The notes: generated by a model from the letters alone, not told the origin. 13,547 nt of DNA from Rickettsiaceae bacterium (GCA_017995275.1 JAGOJE010000009.1:1-13547); one strand, 5' to 3'; positions 1 to 7,690 are shown, numbered from the stretch's first letter. A program made the numbers and translations.

Positions 1-286
1 TAGTACCAAGATTCTCTATCAAATCTTGCTTGTTCATACCTACTCCATTATCACTTATAGTGAGCAATCTTTTTGTTTTATCTATCGAGATTTTAATTTT
101 TAAATCAGCATCTCCACCGAGCAAAGCCCCATCTGTTTGGGATAAATACCTAAGTTTATCACATGCATCAGAAGCATTAGATATAAGCTCCCTTAGGAAA
201 ATTTCCTTGTTAGTATATAAAGAGTGAATCATGAGGTGTAGAACCTTGCCAACCTCAGCATCAAATTTTTTAGTTTCTAAAGACAT
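1..286 (-). CDS. htpG: HtpG (Hsp90-family chaperone), N-terminal part, cut by window edge
   Basis: ATP-dependent cytosolic chaperone of the Hsp90 family. The reverse strand reads 95 codons from an ATG at 286 with no stop before the left edge, so the 3' part is missing. The start is supported by an AGGAG about 7 nt upstream (294-298). The N-terminal GHKL ATPase fold is recognisable: a helix with HSLYTNKEIFLRELISNA (residues about 20-38), then SDACDKLRYL carrying the Mg/ATP-binding Asn-Asp region, and further on ISDNGVGMN, the DxGxG nucleotide-binding motif. These are diagnostic of HtpG. It lies 98 nt downstream of priA on the same strand. Transcription could come from priA or from its own promoter; a TATAAT hexamer sits at 343-348. 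Identity is near certain; completeness cannot be judged. Confidence 0.95.
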   Translation of the reverse strand, partial: MSLETKKFDAEVGKVLHLMIHSLYTNKEIFLRELISNASDACDKLRYLSQTDGALLGGDADLKIKISIDKTKRLLTISDNGVGMNKQDLIENLGT

Positions 287-342
287 AATTATTCTCCTAT
301 TTTAACCTGTGAAGTTATTATATGACTCAAAGCAATTCTAGA

Positions 343-348
343 ATTATA
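343..348 (-). promoter_or_regulatory. Candidate -10 box for htpG
   Basis: The reverse strand carries a perfect TATAAT about 57 nt upstream of the htpG start. No good -35 lies at 16-18 bp; a TTGACT occurs about 22 bp upstream, which is too far. A 12-bp perfect palindrome AATTCTAGAATT (334-345) overlaps the box. No CIRCE or clear sigma-32 heat-shock element was recognised. This is weak evidence on its own in AT-rich DNA. Confidence 0.3.
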
Positions 349-384
349 CATATAGTTATGAAAAATGAATAGTCAAAAGCTTTA

Positions 385-2319
385 TCAACTTAAATTATAA
401 GGATCTATATCTACCTTCATAGTCATAGCCCCCGGCAATCTATAATTTGAAAGCCATGTTGATATATAAGATTGAATATCTATTTTTCTATCTGCTATTA
501 TCAATATTCTATATCTATATTTATTCTGTAATTTTGATAATAGAGCCGGTACTGGGCCTAAAATACGTACTTTATCAGCCCTTGGACTAATTCTAACGAT
601 TTTCTTTGCCTCTATCATTATTTTACTCTCGTCCGGACCGGAAATTAGCATTGCTGCCATTTTAGTAACAGGTGGCATATTGGAAGATACTCTAGTATCT
701 AACTCATATTCTATAAATTTCTCAAATTCATGGTCTTTTAAGAATTCTATCACGGCATTTTCAGGAGAAAAAGTTTGCATAAGAACCTTTCCTTTTGTGT
801 TCTCCCTACCAGCCCTGCCACTCACTTGATATAAAAGCTGGAATGATCTTTCTGCAGCTCTTAAATCGCCACCACTAAATCCTACATCAGAATCCACAAC
901 TCCTACTAAATTAAGCTTTGGAAAGTGATAGCCCTTAGTAATAATTTGTGTACCTATTAATATATCAACCTCGTGATTTTGTATTTTAGCAAGCACAGCG
1001 TCTATCTCAGATTCAGATTTCATTTCCTCTTTAGTAATTAGCTGTATTTTTGCTTCTGGGAAAATTCTTGCAACTTCCTCGGCAATTCTTTCAACACCAG
1101 GACCACAAGATATTATACTATCTAGCTCACCGCATTCTATGCAATCTGTTACCATATCTTGACTATAACCACAGTGATGACATTCTAACTTTTGCTTAGC
1201 TTTATGCATAACAAGCCAGGCAGAACAAGCGTTACATGTAACCTTATGCCCGCATGACCTACATAAAACCATAGGAGCATACCCCCTTCTGTTTAAGAAA
1301 ATCATAGATTGCTGCTGGCTCTCAAGAGACCTTTTTATAGCCCTTCTTAAAACAGGAGATATCCACGCCCCCTTCTCAAGCTTTTGGGTTCTCATATCCA
1401 CTATTTCAACATCTGGCAATACAGCTTCACCAAATCTGCTATGCAAATTCACAAGATCATATTTTCCAATTCTACTGTTATATAAAGTTTCTATAGAGGG
1501 AGTAGCAGATGCAAGTACAACCTTACCCCCCACCATAGCACTTCTCATAACAGCCATATCTCTTGCATTATATAGAACATTATCTTCCTGTTTGTAGGAT
1601 GCATCATGCTCTTCATCAACAACAATAATGCCAAGATTTTTGTAAGGTAAAAATAATGAACTTCTAGTTCCTATAACAACTTTTACTTCGCCATTTATAA
1701 TACCGCGCAGTAAATCTCGTTTCTTTGCCTTTGTAACTTTAGAATTCCATATAGCAGGCTTGAAACAAAATCTCGCCCTGAATCTTTCTATTATTTGTGC
1801 ACTAAGAGCAATTTCAGGAAGCATCAAAAGAGCCTGAGCCCCACTTGCCAAAACATCTGCTATTAAGTGAAAGTAAACTTCGGTTTTACCAGAGCCTGTG
1901 ATACCCTTTAGAACCGATGGATTTGCGTGAGTTTTTATCTCATTTAAAGCAGATAGCTGGTCCTCAGAAAGATCCGGTAGTTTGATGTTTTGAATGCTCT
2001 GAGATATTTCTTTTGAGGCCCTCCCTCCTTGCAAAGGAGCTGGAAGCATTAATTTCACAATAGACCCAACCTCTACCATATAATATTTTGCGGCTTTAAA
2101 TATGAAGTCTATGATTTTAGGAGTAACTTTCATTTCAACTTTTGCCACAACGCTACGCAAATTTTTAAATTTACCATCCACATTTATAGCGCAGACAATA
2201 GCTGGAATTTCCTTATTTCTAAGAGGAACAGTAACAATATCCCCAACTTCTAAATCCAAATCAGACATATAGTCAAGCTCAGGCAAATGAGGATGTGGCA
2301 GTATCACTCTAACACGCAT
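385..2319 (-). CDS. priA: PriA, primosomal replication-restart helicase
   Basis: Superfamily-2 3'-to-5' DNA helicase that reloads the replisome at stalled forks. From ATG 2319 it is 644 aa, shorter than the E. coli protein (about 730) but typical of reduced alphaproteobacteria. Visible in order: N-terminal 3'-DNA-binding domain (about 1-100); Walker A GITGSGKTE (139-147); DEEH Walker B (235-238); LASATPS motif III (269-275); NRRGYAP; eight zinc-binding Cys in four CxxC pairs (353/356, 362/365, 380/383, 393/396) between the helicase lobes; IGTQIITKGYHFP; and VSGRAGR motif VI (499-505). All key residues are present. A TTG two codons upstream (2325) has the better-placed GGAG (6 nt spacer, against 12 nt for the ATG) and may be the true start. 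It is divergent from metG and followed by htpG on the same strand. Confidence 0.96.
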   Translation of the reverse strand: MRVRVILPHPHLPELDYMSDLDLEVGDIVTVPLRNKEIPAIVCAINVDGKFKNLRSVVAKVEMKVTPKIIDFIFKAAKYYMVEVGSIVKLMLPAPLQGGRASKEISQSIQNIKLPDLSEDQLSALNEIKTHANPSVLKGITGSGKTEVYFHLIADVLASGAQALLMLPEIALSAQIIERFRARFCFKPAIWNSKVTKAKKRDLLRGIINGEVKVVIGTRSSLFLPYKNLGIIVVDEEHDASYKQEDNVLYNARDMAVMRSAMVGGKVVLASATPSIETLYNSRIGKYDLVNLHSRFGEAVLPDVEIVDMRTQKLEKGAWISPVLRRAIKRSLESQQQSMIFLNRRGYAPMVLCRSCGHKVTCNACSAWLVMHKAKQKLECHHCGYSQDMVTDCIECGELDSIISCGPGVERIAEEVARIFPEAKIQLITKEEMKSESEIDAVLAKIQNHEVDILIGTQIITKGYHFPKLNLVGVVDSDVGFSGGDLRAAERSFQLLYQVSGRAGRENTKGKVLMQTFSPENAVIEFLKDHEFEKFIEYELDTRVSSNMPPVTKMAAMLISGPDESKIMIEAKKIVRISPRADKVRILGPVPALLSKLQNKYRYRILIIADRKIDIQSYISTWLSNYRLPGAMTMKVDIDPYNLS

Positions 2320-2351
2320 AATCAAAAATCACTCCGAAAGTTTCTGAGGAA

Positions 2352-2424
2352 TTATCTACTTACGAAGGACGATCTAAACAGTAAATGTTGTCCTAGCCGC
2401 TTGTAAGGCTGAATGGATAGATAA
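2352..2424. other. Foldable intergenic segment upstream of priA
   Basis: A fully nested set of inverted repeats: TTATCTA (2352-2358) pairs with TAGATAA (2418-2424); CTTAC (2359-2363) pairs with GTAAG (2403-2407); AGGACGA (2366-2372) pairs with TTGTCCT (2388-2394). An alternative hairpin AGCC/GGCT (2395-2398 with 2407-2410) would compete with the second stem. The segment lies just upstream of priA on the minus strand and could be a leader RNA structure, a small RNA or a degraded palindromic repeat. It is not a tRNA, since it has no T-loop motif. No RNA family was recognised. Confidence 0.35.
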
Positions 2425-2433
2425 AAAGGCGTT

Positions 2434-2529
2434 GTCATTCCAGCTCAATGCAGGCATCCAGACGCAAACAGCCAGAAGGGCTCATTATTACTGGACCCCA
2501 GATCACGGCTAGCGCATGCCCTGGATGAC
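2434..2529. repeat. Palindromic intergenic repeat (copy A)
   Basis: The ends form an imperfect inverted repeat: GTCATTCCAG (2434-2443) against CTGGATGAC (2521-2529), with one bulged base. CCAG/CTGG pairs lie inside (2458-2461 with 2491-2494), and there is a GCC-AGAAG-GGC mini-hairpin. The right half, CTGGACCCCAG followed by CCTGGATGACA, resembles copy B near 6552-6582. It is more GC-rich than its surroundings and has no coding potential. It looks like the small non-autonomous palindromic repeats common between genes in Rickettsiales; the family name is not established here. Confidence 0.55.
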
Positions 2530-2618
2530 ATAACTCCTATTTCTATCCCCCACATAAGTAAATACCAAAGGAATTATATCAATGAACCAGCGCGATTCCA
2601 GTTTTTGTTGCGTAACCA

Positions 2619-2647
2619 TTGCAATTTTTCAGAAAATATAGGATAAT
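2619..2647 (+). promoter_or_regulatory. Candidate promoter for the metG-tatD-cysS operon
   Basis: TTGCAA (2619-2624), a 17-bp spacer and GATAAT (2642-2647) form a reasonable sigma-70-type promoter pointing at metG. The predicted leader would be about 105 nt and would include the possible transposase relic. The assignment rests on hexamer match and spacing only. Confidence 0.4.
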
Positions 2648-2678
2648 GCAGTGAAATAATCGACAATAAATTATAGAG

Positions 2679-2751
2679 ATGTCTCGAAAAAACAGCAAAA
2701 TATACTAAATTGTCTTTAGAACAAATCCAAGAAATTAAAAAGCACATCTAA
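2679..2751 (+). pseudogene. Possible transposase N-terminus relic, frameshifted
   Basis: An ATG at 2679 reads MSRKNSK. With a one-base frameshift in the A-rich run near 2697-2700, the reading continues as YTKLSLEQIQEIKKHI and then stops at 2749-2751. Lysine-rich MSRK-type starts followed by an amphipathic helix resemble the N-terminal helix-turn-helix of several insertion-sequence transposases, so this may be the stub of a lost element. At about 23 residues the identification is tentative. It ends 8 nt before the metG start and may have displaced the native metG leader, because metG has no visible Shine-Dalgarno sequence. Confidence 0.3.
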
Positions 2752-2759
2752 AAATTATA

Positions 2760-4277
2760 ATGAAAAAAAAATATTACATTACCACTCCAATTTACTATGT
2801 AAACGATGTGCCTCACATAGGGCATGCATATACAACACTTGCTTGCGATGCACTCGCAAGATTCATGCGCCTTGATGGTAGAGATGTAAAATTCCTTACT
2901 GGAACTGACGAACACGGACAAAAAGTAGAGAAATCCGCAGAAAAAGCATCCACAGACCCACAAAACTTCACGGATAATGTTTCCAAAAGATTCAAGGACC
3001 TTGCTGACCTTATGCAATTTTCTTATGATGATTTCATAAGAACAACAGAAGAAAGGCACAAAAAATCGGCAAGCTATCTTTGGGAAAGGCTTATAGAAAG
3101 TGGGAATATATATCTTGGTAAATATTCTGGTTGGTATTCCGTAAGAGATGAAGCATTCTACAGCGAATCCGAGATAGTAGAGGGAAAAGCACCCACTGGA
3201 GCTCCAGTGGAATGGGTCGAAGAACCCAGCTATTTTTTTGCATTATCAAAATGGCAGGATAAATTACTAGAGTTATATGAAAGCAATCCATCATTTATAA
3301 AGCCTGAAGCCAGGCGCAATGAAATAATAAGCTTTGTGAAAGGCGGCCTTATGGATCTCTCAGTTTCTAGAACCAGCTTCAAATGGGGAATAAAAGTACC
3401 TGGAGATGAAAGTCACGTTATGTATGTATGGCTAGATGCTCTTGCAAATTACATATCAGCGCTTGGATATCCAAGCACAGAAGGAGAATTTGCAAAATTT
3501 TGGCCAGCAGATGTTCATGTTGTAGGAAAGGACATAATAAGATTCCATGCAGTATATTGGCCAGCTTTCTTAATGGCAGCAGATATTACGCCACCAAAAA
3601 CGATAATGTCACACGGATGGTGGATGAATGAAGGAAATAAAATGTCCAAATCCATAGGAAATGTGATAGATCCTGTAGCATTAGTAGAAGAATTTGGCCT
3701 AGATCCAGTAAGATATTTCTTAATGAGGGAAATAATCTTCGGAAATGATGGAAATTTCAGCAAGAAAAATTTGATATTGCGAATCAACAGTGAATTATCC
3801 AATAAGATAGGGAATTTGTCTCAAAGGACTATATCGTTCTTAGTTAAGCAATGCGGAGGAGAGATCCCAGCAGTAAAAGATGCTTACAAAGATAGCATTT
3901 TAATTCACTGCTCCAATCTTAAAGCTCAAATAGTGCAAGCTATGGAGAATCAAGAAATCAGCTATGTTATTGATGAAATAATAAAATTAGCTGATATGGC
4001 AAATGGCTATATAGACCATAATGCACCTTGGAGTCTAAAAAAGACAGATCCTGAAAAGATGAAATATGTGCTCTACATATTACTTGAAACTATAAGACAT
4101 ATAGCAATATTTCTGCAACCATTCATACCAGAATCCGCTGCTAAAATGCTCTCTCAGCTAGGCATTACAGAAGATTCTCGCACGCTAGATCATTTAGGAG
4201 AAAACGGGGCCTTAAAAGCAGGAACTATTCTACAACAACCCGAACCAATATTTCCAAGATTTGAAGAAAAGGAATGA
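2760..4277 (+). CDS. metG: Methionyl-tRNA synthetase
   Basis: Class I aminoacyl-tRNA synthetase that charges initiator and elongator tRNA-Met, 505 aa, cytosolic. The HIGH signature is HIGH at residues 19-22 in a VPHIGHAYTT context. FLTGTDEHGQKVEKSA follows, and the second catalytic loop is KMSKS at 294-298. The connective-peptide region reads GWYSVRDEAFY...VEWVEEPSYFF; the Cys positions that hold zinc in many bacterial MetRS are replaced (Ser, Asp, Ala), matching the zinc-free alphaproteobacterial type. The C-terminal anticodon-binding helical domain carries NGYIDHNAPWSLKK. No C-terminal Trbp111-like dimerisation domain is present. No Shine-Dalgarno precedes the ATG; the start is chosen because MKKKYYITTPIYYVN fits the family N-terminus. 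It overlaps tatD by 4 nt (ATGA), so the two are translationally coupled. Confidence 0.97.
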   Translation: MKKKYYITTPIYYVNDVPHIGHAYTTLACDALARFMRLDGRDVKFLTGTDEHGQKVEKSAEKASTDPQNFTDNVSKRFKDLADLMQFSYDDFIRTTEERHKKSASYLWERLIESGNIYLGKYSGWYSVRDEAFYSESEIVEGKAPTGAPVEWVEEPSYFFALSKWQDKLLELYESNPSFIKPEARRNEIISFVKGGLMDLSVSRTSFKWGIKVPGDESHVMYVWLDALANYISALGYPSTEGEFAKFWPADVHVVGKDIIRFHAVYWPAFLMAADITPPKTIMSHGWWMNEGNKMSKSIGNVIDPVALVEEFGLDPVRYFLMREIIFGNDGNFSKKNLILRINSELSNKIGNLSQRTISFLVKQCGGEIPAVKDAYKDSILIHCSNLKAQIVQAMENQEISYVIDEIIKLADMANGYIDHNAPWSLKKTDPEKMKYVLYILLETIRHIAIFLQPFIPESAAKMLSQLGITEDSRTLDHLGENGALKAGTILQQPEPIFPRFEEKE

Positions 4278-5068
4278 TAATAGATTCACACTGCCATTTA
4301 AATATGAAGGAATTTGAATCCGACCTAGATCAAGTGATTCAAAATGCTCTAAATAATGGCGTTCAATATATGCAAACCATATGCACAAAATTTAAAGATT
4401 TGGAGGAAATTCTAGCAATCGCAGAAAAATATTCCAATGTTTTTGCATCAGTTGGGGTTCATCCACACCATGCAGATGAAGCAGAATCTTACTTAAATAA
4501 AGATAGTCTGATTGACCTTATTATGAAGAATAAAAAAGTAATAGGCATTGGCGAAACTGGCCTTGATTATTATTATGAACATTCAAATAAAGAAAATCAA
4601 AAAAAGGCATTTACAGATCATATAAACGCATCACAAGAAACAGGGCTGCCATTAATAATTCATACTAGAGATGCAGATAAAGATACTATAGATATTCTTG
4701 AATCCGAAATGAAAAATGCATCATTTCCTGCTCTTGTGCATTGTTTCACATCTTCCAAAGAACTCGCATTTAAGGCTTTAGATTTTGGATTCTATATTTC
4801 AGTATCCGGGATCATTACTTTTAAGAATGCAAGTGAGCTTTGCTCTACTATTAGCCAAATTCCATTAGACAGGCTACTTATAGAAACAGATGCACCATAT
4901 CTATCACCAGTTCCAGTGCGAGGAAAAAGATGCGAACCAGCATTTGTGAAATTTGTTGGGGAAAAACTTGCTGAGATAAAAAACACCTCATCATCTGAAG
5001 TATTTAGCACAACGACAAACAACTTTTTTAAATTATTCACTAGGGCTCATGAAATTATATCTCTATAA
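4274..5068 (+). CDS. tatD: TatD-family metal-dependent DNase
   Basis: Amidohydrolase-superfamily TIM-barrel metal-dependent hydrolase; characterised members are 3'-to-5' exonucleases acting in DNA repair and degradation. The protein is 264 aa, the normal length. Metal ligands are visible: H6 and H8 in DSHCHLN, E94 in GIGETGLDYYY, H130 in LIIHTRDAD, H156 in ALVHCFTSS, and D206 in LLIETDAPYLSPVPVRG. This signature set is diagnostic of TatD. The ATG overlaps the metG stop (ATGA), and the 3' end overlaps cysS by 20 nt, so it is the middle gene of a tight operon. A tatD gene next to metG is a common bacterial arrangement. The exact substrate of this member is inferred from the family. Confidence 0.94.
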   Translation: MIIDSHCHLNMKEFESDLDQVIQNALNNGVQYMQTICTKFKDLEEILAIAEKYSNVFASVGVHPHHADEAESYLNKDSLIDLIMKNKKVIGIGETGLDYYYEHSNKENQKKAFTDHINASQETGLPLIIHTRDADKDTIDILESEMKNASFPALVHCFTSSKELAFKALDFGFYISVSGIITFKNASELCSTISQIPLDRLLIETDAPYLSPVPVRGKRCEPAFVKFVGEKLAEIKNTSSSEVFSTTTNNFFKLFTRAHEIISL

Positions 5069-6425
5069 CAGCATCTCAAAGCAAAAAGAACTATTTAATC
5101 CTATAGATGAGAAAAACGTAAGAATGTATGTTTGCGGACCAACTGTTTATGACTCTCCTCATATAGGCAACGCAAGATCAGCTGTAGTTTATGATCTTTT
5201 ATATAGATTACTAGAATTGAAATATAGCGCAGATCATGTAACATATGTACGCAACATAACAGATGTTGATGATAAAATAAACGCAAGAGCAAAAGAGCTT
5301 GGAATCACAATTCAAAAACTAACTCATGAAACAACAATAGGATTCCATGATGATATGAGATATCTATATTGCGAAAGTCCGGACATTGAGCCCAGGGCAA
5401 CAGAGAATATAGATGCTATGATAATGATAATAGAGAAACTTATAGCTCACTCACACGCTTATATAAGTCATGGCCATGTTTATTTCTCGGTTCTAAGCTA
5501 TAAAGATTATTGCAAATTATCTGGCAGGAAGCTTGATGAAATGATAGCAGGCGCGCGTATAGACGTCTCAGAAATAAAACATCACCCTGGAGATTTTGTA
5601 TTGTGGAAACCAGCAGATAGCGAAGATGACCCATCATCCATTTTTGATAGCCCATGGGGACCAGGAAGACCAGGGTGGCATATAGAATGTTCTGCAATGA
5701 GTTATAGATTTTTAGGCGAAGATTTTGACATCCACGGTGGCGGCGCGGATTTACTATTCCCACATCACACTAATGAAATAGCACAAAGTTGCTGCGCATT
5801 TAAGGATTCTAAATTCGCACATATATGGGTACATAACGGCTTCCTTACAGTAAGCGGCGAAAAAATGAGTAAATCTCTTGGAAATTTTGTAACAGTACAA
5901 GATTTGAGAAGTAAGAATGTGAAAGGCGAAATTATAAGATGTTTACTTCTTGGCACTCACTACAGAAAACCTCTGGATTTCAACGAAAAAGCAGTTTACG
6001 ATGCTACAGAATTCTTAAATTACCTCTATCGTTCGTGCTCAAATCTTACTATTTCTGAAATAGCACCAGATGATGACTTCATCTCTTTTTTAATGGATGA
6101 TATGAACACCTCTGAAGCCTTCAGTTACTTGCATGAAAAAGCAAAAGAGATAAATAAAGAACCTGATTACGAAAAAAAATCCCTACTAGCATCTAGCCTA
6201 AAATCTTGCTGCAATTTGATGGGATTAATGAATTACAGCCCTGAAGAATGGTTCACTTTAGGAATTAACGCTTCTGAAGTTGAAGAATTACTCTCGATTA
6301 GAACTATTGCTAAACAAAATAAAGATTGGGCGAAGGCCGATGAGGTAAGAAATAAACTCACATCTATGGGAATAACCCTAGAAGATAAACCAGATGGATC
6401 TACAATATGGAGAGCAATATCTTAG
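5049..6425 (+). CDS. cysS: Cysteinyl-tRNA synthetase
   Basis: Class I monomeric aminoacyl-tRNA synthetase that charges tRNA-Cys, 458 aa, a normal length. The catalytic zinc ligands are all present: C29 (MYVCGPTVYD), C214 (WHIECSAMS), H239 and E243 (FPHHTNEIAQ). The HIGH-like motif is PHIGN (37-41), and the KMSKS loop is EKMSKSLGN (271-279). The C-terminal region ends in the family-typical RNKLTSMGITLEDKPDGSTIW. The start at 5049 lies 20 nt inside the end of tatD, with only a weak TAGGG as ribosome-binding site, which suggests coupling to tatD translation. It is the last gene of the metG-tatD-cysS operon and is followed by a terminator-like hairpin at 6458-6490. Confidence 0.97.
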   Translation: MKLYLYNSISKQKELFNPIDEKNVRMYVCGPTVYDSPHIGNARSAVVYDLLYRLLELKYSADHVTYVRNITDVDDKINARAKELGITIQKLTHETTIGFHDDMRYLYCESPDIEPRATENIDAMIMIIEKLIAHSHAYISHGHVYFSVLSYKDYCKLSGRKLDEMIAGARIDVSEIKHHPGDFVLWKPADSEDDPSSIFDSPWGPGRPGWHIECSAMSYRFLGEDFDIHGGGADLLFPHHTNEIAQSCCAFKDSKFAHIWVHNGFLTVSGEKMSKSLGNFVTVQDLRSKNVKGEIIRCLLLGTHYRKPLDFNEKAVYDATEFLNYLYRSCSNLTISEIAPDDDFISFLMDDMNTSEAFSYLHEKAKEINKEPDYEKKSLLASSLKSCCNLMGLMNYSPEEWFTLGINASEVEELLSIRTIAKQNKDWAKADEVRNKLTSMGITLEDKPDGSTIWRAIS

Positions 6426-6457
6426 AGGGTGGCTTGAAATGGCACGCGTGTCACAGC

Positions 6458-6490
6458 ATTATAATCTAGCAACTTGTTGCTCTTTATAAT
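6458..6490 (+). terminator. Terminator-like hairpin after cysS
   Basis: AGCAA (6468-6472) pairs with TTGCT (6477-6481) around a CTTG loop. Beyond a small internal loop, ATTATA (6458-6463) pairs with TATAAT (6485-6490). The T-tract is short (CTTTAT), so termination may be weak. A near-perfect 14-bp palindrome lies just before it at 6440-6453. Confidence 0.4.
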
Positions 6491-6497
6491 AATGAGT

Positions 6498-6582
6498 CCT
6501 TCCCCCTACGCCAAGGCTACGGCGCGACAGGCCGGACTGGTTTATTAAACCTGGACCCCGGCTCTGCGGCCAGGGTGACACT
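6498..6582. repeat. GC-rich palindromic intergenic repeat (copy B)
   Basis: Clearly more GC-rich than the surrounding DNA. It contains CGCC (6509-6512) pairing with GGCG (6521-6524), then nested GCCGG (6531-6535) with CCGGC (6558-6562) around GGTTTA (6539-6544) with TAAACC (6546-6551). Its right end, CTGGACCCCGG followed by CCAGGGTGACA, matches the pattern at the right end of copy A (2491-2530), so both probably belong to one dispersed family. It has no convincing coding content; open frames across it are shadows. Confidence 0.5.
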
Positions 6583-6614
6583 GGAGGTTTTTATGCCATA
6601 TAGATACCAATATC

Positions 6615-6650
6615 CTAGGCAAATGACTCCTTCTGACAGTTTTTGCCTAG
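6615..6650. repeat. 9-bp inverted repeat downstream of the ankyrin gene
   Basis: CTAGGCAAA (6615-6623) is the exact reverse complement of TTTGCCTAG (6642-6650), separated by 18 nt. It lies 30 nt past the stop of the minus-strand ankyrin gene, so it could be a 3'-end stabilising stem. There is no T-run on the minus-strand side, so a classical rho-independent terminator is not supported. Confidence 0.45.
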
Positions 6651-6679
6651 ATTCCACGAGATTCCTATCCGCATTCGCT

Positions 6680-7561
6680 CTAATAATCCGATTCGCTATG
6701 CACATCCCCTTCAGTTGTAGTAGGATTATCGTGATTTTCATTCGTAGTATCTTGCAATGTAGGAATGTCATCAGAAACATCTGACTTCTTCTCATCTTCT
6801 TTTATAGATTCCATTCGTAAAAAAGCCTTACGCTGAGTGTTATTATAAATATGACCTGTTATAGCCATTTTATTAGTTAGAAGATCAATATGTTCCTTAC
6901 GATCACAAATTTCCTTTGCAAGTTCCAAACTATGACCATCGCTAATATCGAACCCTCTAGATATCAATAACCTAGCAACTGATATATCACTAGTATATAA
7001 AATACTTAAATCCAAAATAGTATTATCACCTTCAAGAACATCAGTTTTGGCTCCAGAGTTCAAAAGCATATTAACCATAAGAACATTATTATTAGCAACA
7101 GCATTAATAAGAGCTGTTGTACCATCATAAGCAACAGCATTAACATCAGCTCCTAACTTTATAAGTAGTTGCACGCATTCAAATAAATTCTTCTCTGCAG
7201 CTCTAATTATTGCGGTCTTGCCTAACACATCAACAGCATTAATATCTTCAGAATCTGAAGGTATAATATCTTCTAGGTAAGGCAAAATCCCTATCTCCGC
7301 TGCTTTTACTATAGGGTTAACTGAACCTTTTTTATTACTACTAGAATCTTTAGCATCATCGACAAAATCTTGATATTTTACAGTTACCTCCGGAACAACA
7401 GTAAAGGCACCATATTTAGATATATAATTGACAGAAGGAGATCTGGTAACACTGGAATTCATAGTTCCTGCTTCTTCCATCTCAGATACAACGCTATCTC
7501 TTCGGAACATTCTAGAAAATACAGACAAACACGGTAGCCAAACTTCATTATATTTCAACAT
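6680..7561 (-). CDS. Ankyrin-repeat protein, possible host-interaction factor
   Basis: 293 aa from the ATG at 7561, chosen because AGGGGG lies 4-5 nt upstream; a TTG six codons earlier would place that site inside the gene. The N-terminal 80 residues are low in recognisable motifs and Ser-rich. About residues 81-110 look like a degenerate repeat (IVKAAEIGILPYLEDI). Clear ankyrin repeats follow: GKTAIIRAAEKNLFECVQLL and then GADVNAV (114-143); DGTTALINAVANNNVLMVNM and then LLNSGAKTDV (146-175); a weaker third (178-207). The C-terminus (about 255-293) is acidic, polar and probably disordered. There is no signal peptide or membrane segment. Such proteins mediate protein-protein contacts and in intracellular bacteria are often secreted effectors; secretion here is inference. 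It is divergent from the small paralog cluster, and the promoters lie back to back. Confidence 0.85.
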   Translation of the reverse strand: MLKYNEVWLPCLSVFSRMFRRDSVVSEMEEAGTMNSSVTRSPSVNYISKYGAFTVVPEVTVKYQDFVDDAKDSSSNKKGSVNPIVKAAEIGILPYLEDIIPSDSEDINAVDVLGKTAIIRAAEKNLFECVQLLIKLGADVNAVAYDGTTALINAVANNNVLMVNMLLNSGAKTDVLEGDNTILDLSILYTSDISVARLLISRGFDISDGHSLELAKEICDRKEHIDLLTNKMAITGHIYNNTQRKAFLRMESIKEDEKKSDVSDDIPTLQDTTNENHDNPTTTEGDVHSESDY

Positions 7562-7592
7562 TGTACCCCCTAATTGCAAATCTAATAATTAT

Positions 7593-7621
7593 ATTATAAC
7601 AAAAATATATACAATATTCAA
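7593..7621 (-). promoter_or_regulatory. Promoter of the ankyrin-repeat gene
   Basis: On the minus strand TTGAAT (7616-7621), an exact 17-bp spacer and TATAAT (7593-7598) form a strong sigma-70-type promoter 32 nt upstream of the ATG. A palindromic TTGCAA (7574-7579) lies in the short leader, and another (7629-7634) lies just upstream, where it serves as the -35 of the divergent small gene. Confidence 0.6.
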
Positions 7622-7628
7622 AATTCTC

Positions 7629-7656
7629 TTGCAAAAGAAGGTAAAAACAATAATAT
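7629..7656 (+). promoter_or_regulatory. Promoter of small paralog 1
   Basis: TTGCAA (7629-7634), a 16-bp spacer and TAATAT (7651-7656). A second TTGCAA (7662-7667) falls at about the expected transcription start, an operator-like position. The block from about 7600 through the start codon at 7691 is near-duplicated upstream of the second and, less exactly, the third small gene, which supports functional conservation. Confidence 0.6.
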
Positions 7657-7690
7657 TTGCGTTGCAAAAAAAACAACTAGGAGATTTTCG

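Noticed and set aside
30..227. 65-codon plus-strand frame opposite htpG
   Set aside because: Antisense shadow of the conserved HtpG ATPase domain.
2582..2641. 19-codon open frame starting MNQRDSS upstream of metG
   Set aside because: No ribosome-binding site, no similarity, and it overlaps the candidate metG promoter.
6517..6795. 92-codon minus-strand open frame spanning repeat copy B
   Set aside because: It runs across the GC-rich palindromic repeat and overlaps the ankyrin gene end in another frame; no ribosome-binding site or protein-like composition.
7562..7579. TTG start six codons upstream for the ankyrin gene
   Set aside because: It would place the AGGGGG ribosome-binding site inside the coding region; ATG 7561 is correctly spaced from it.
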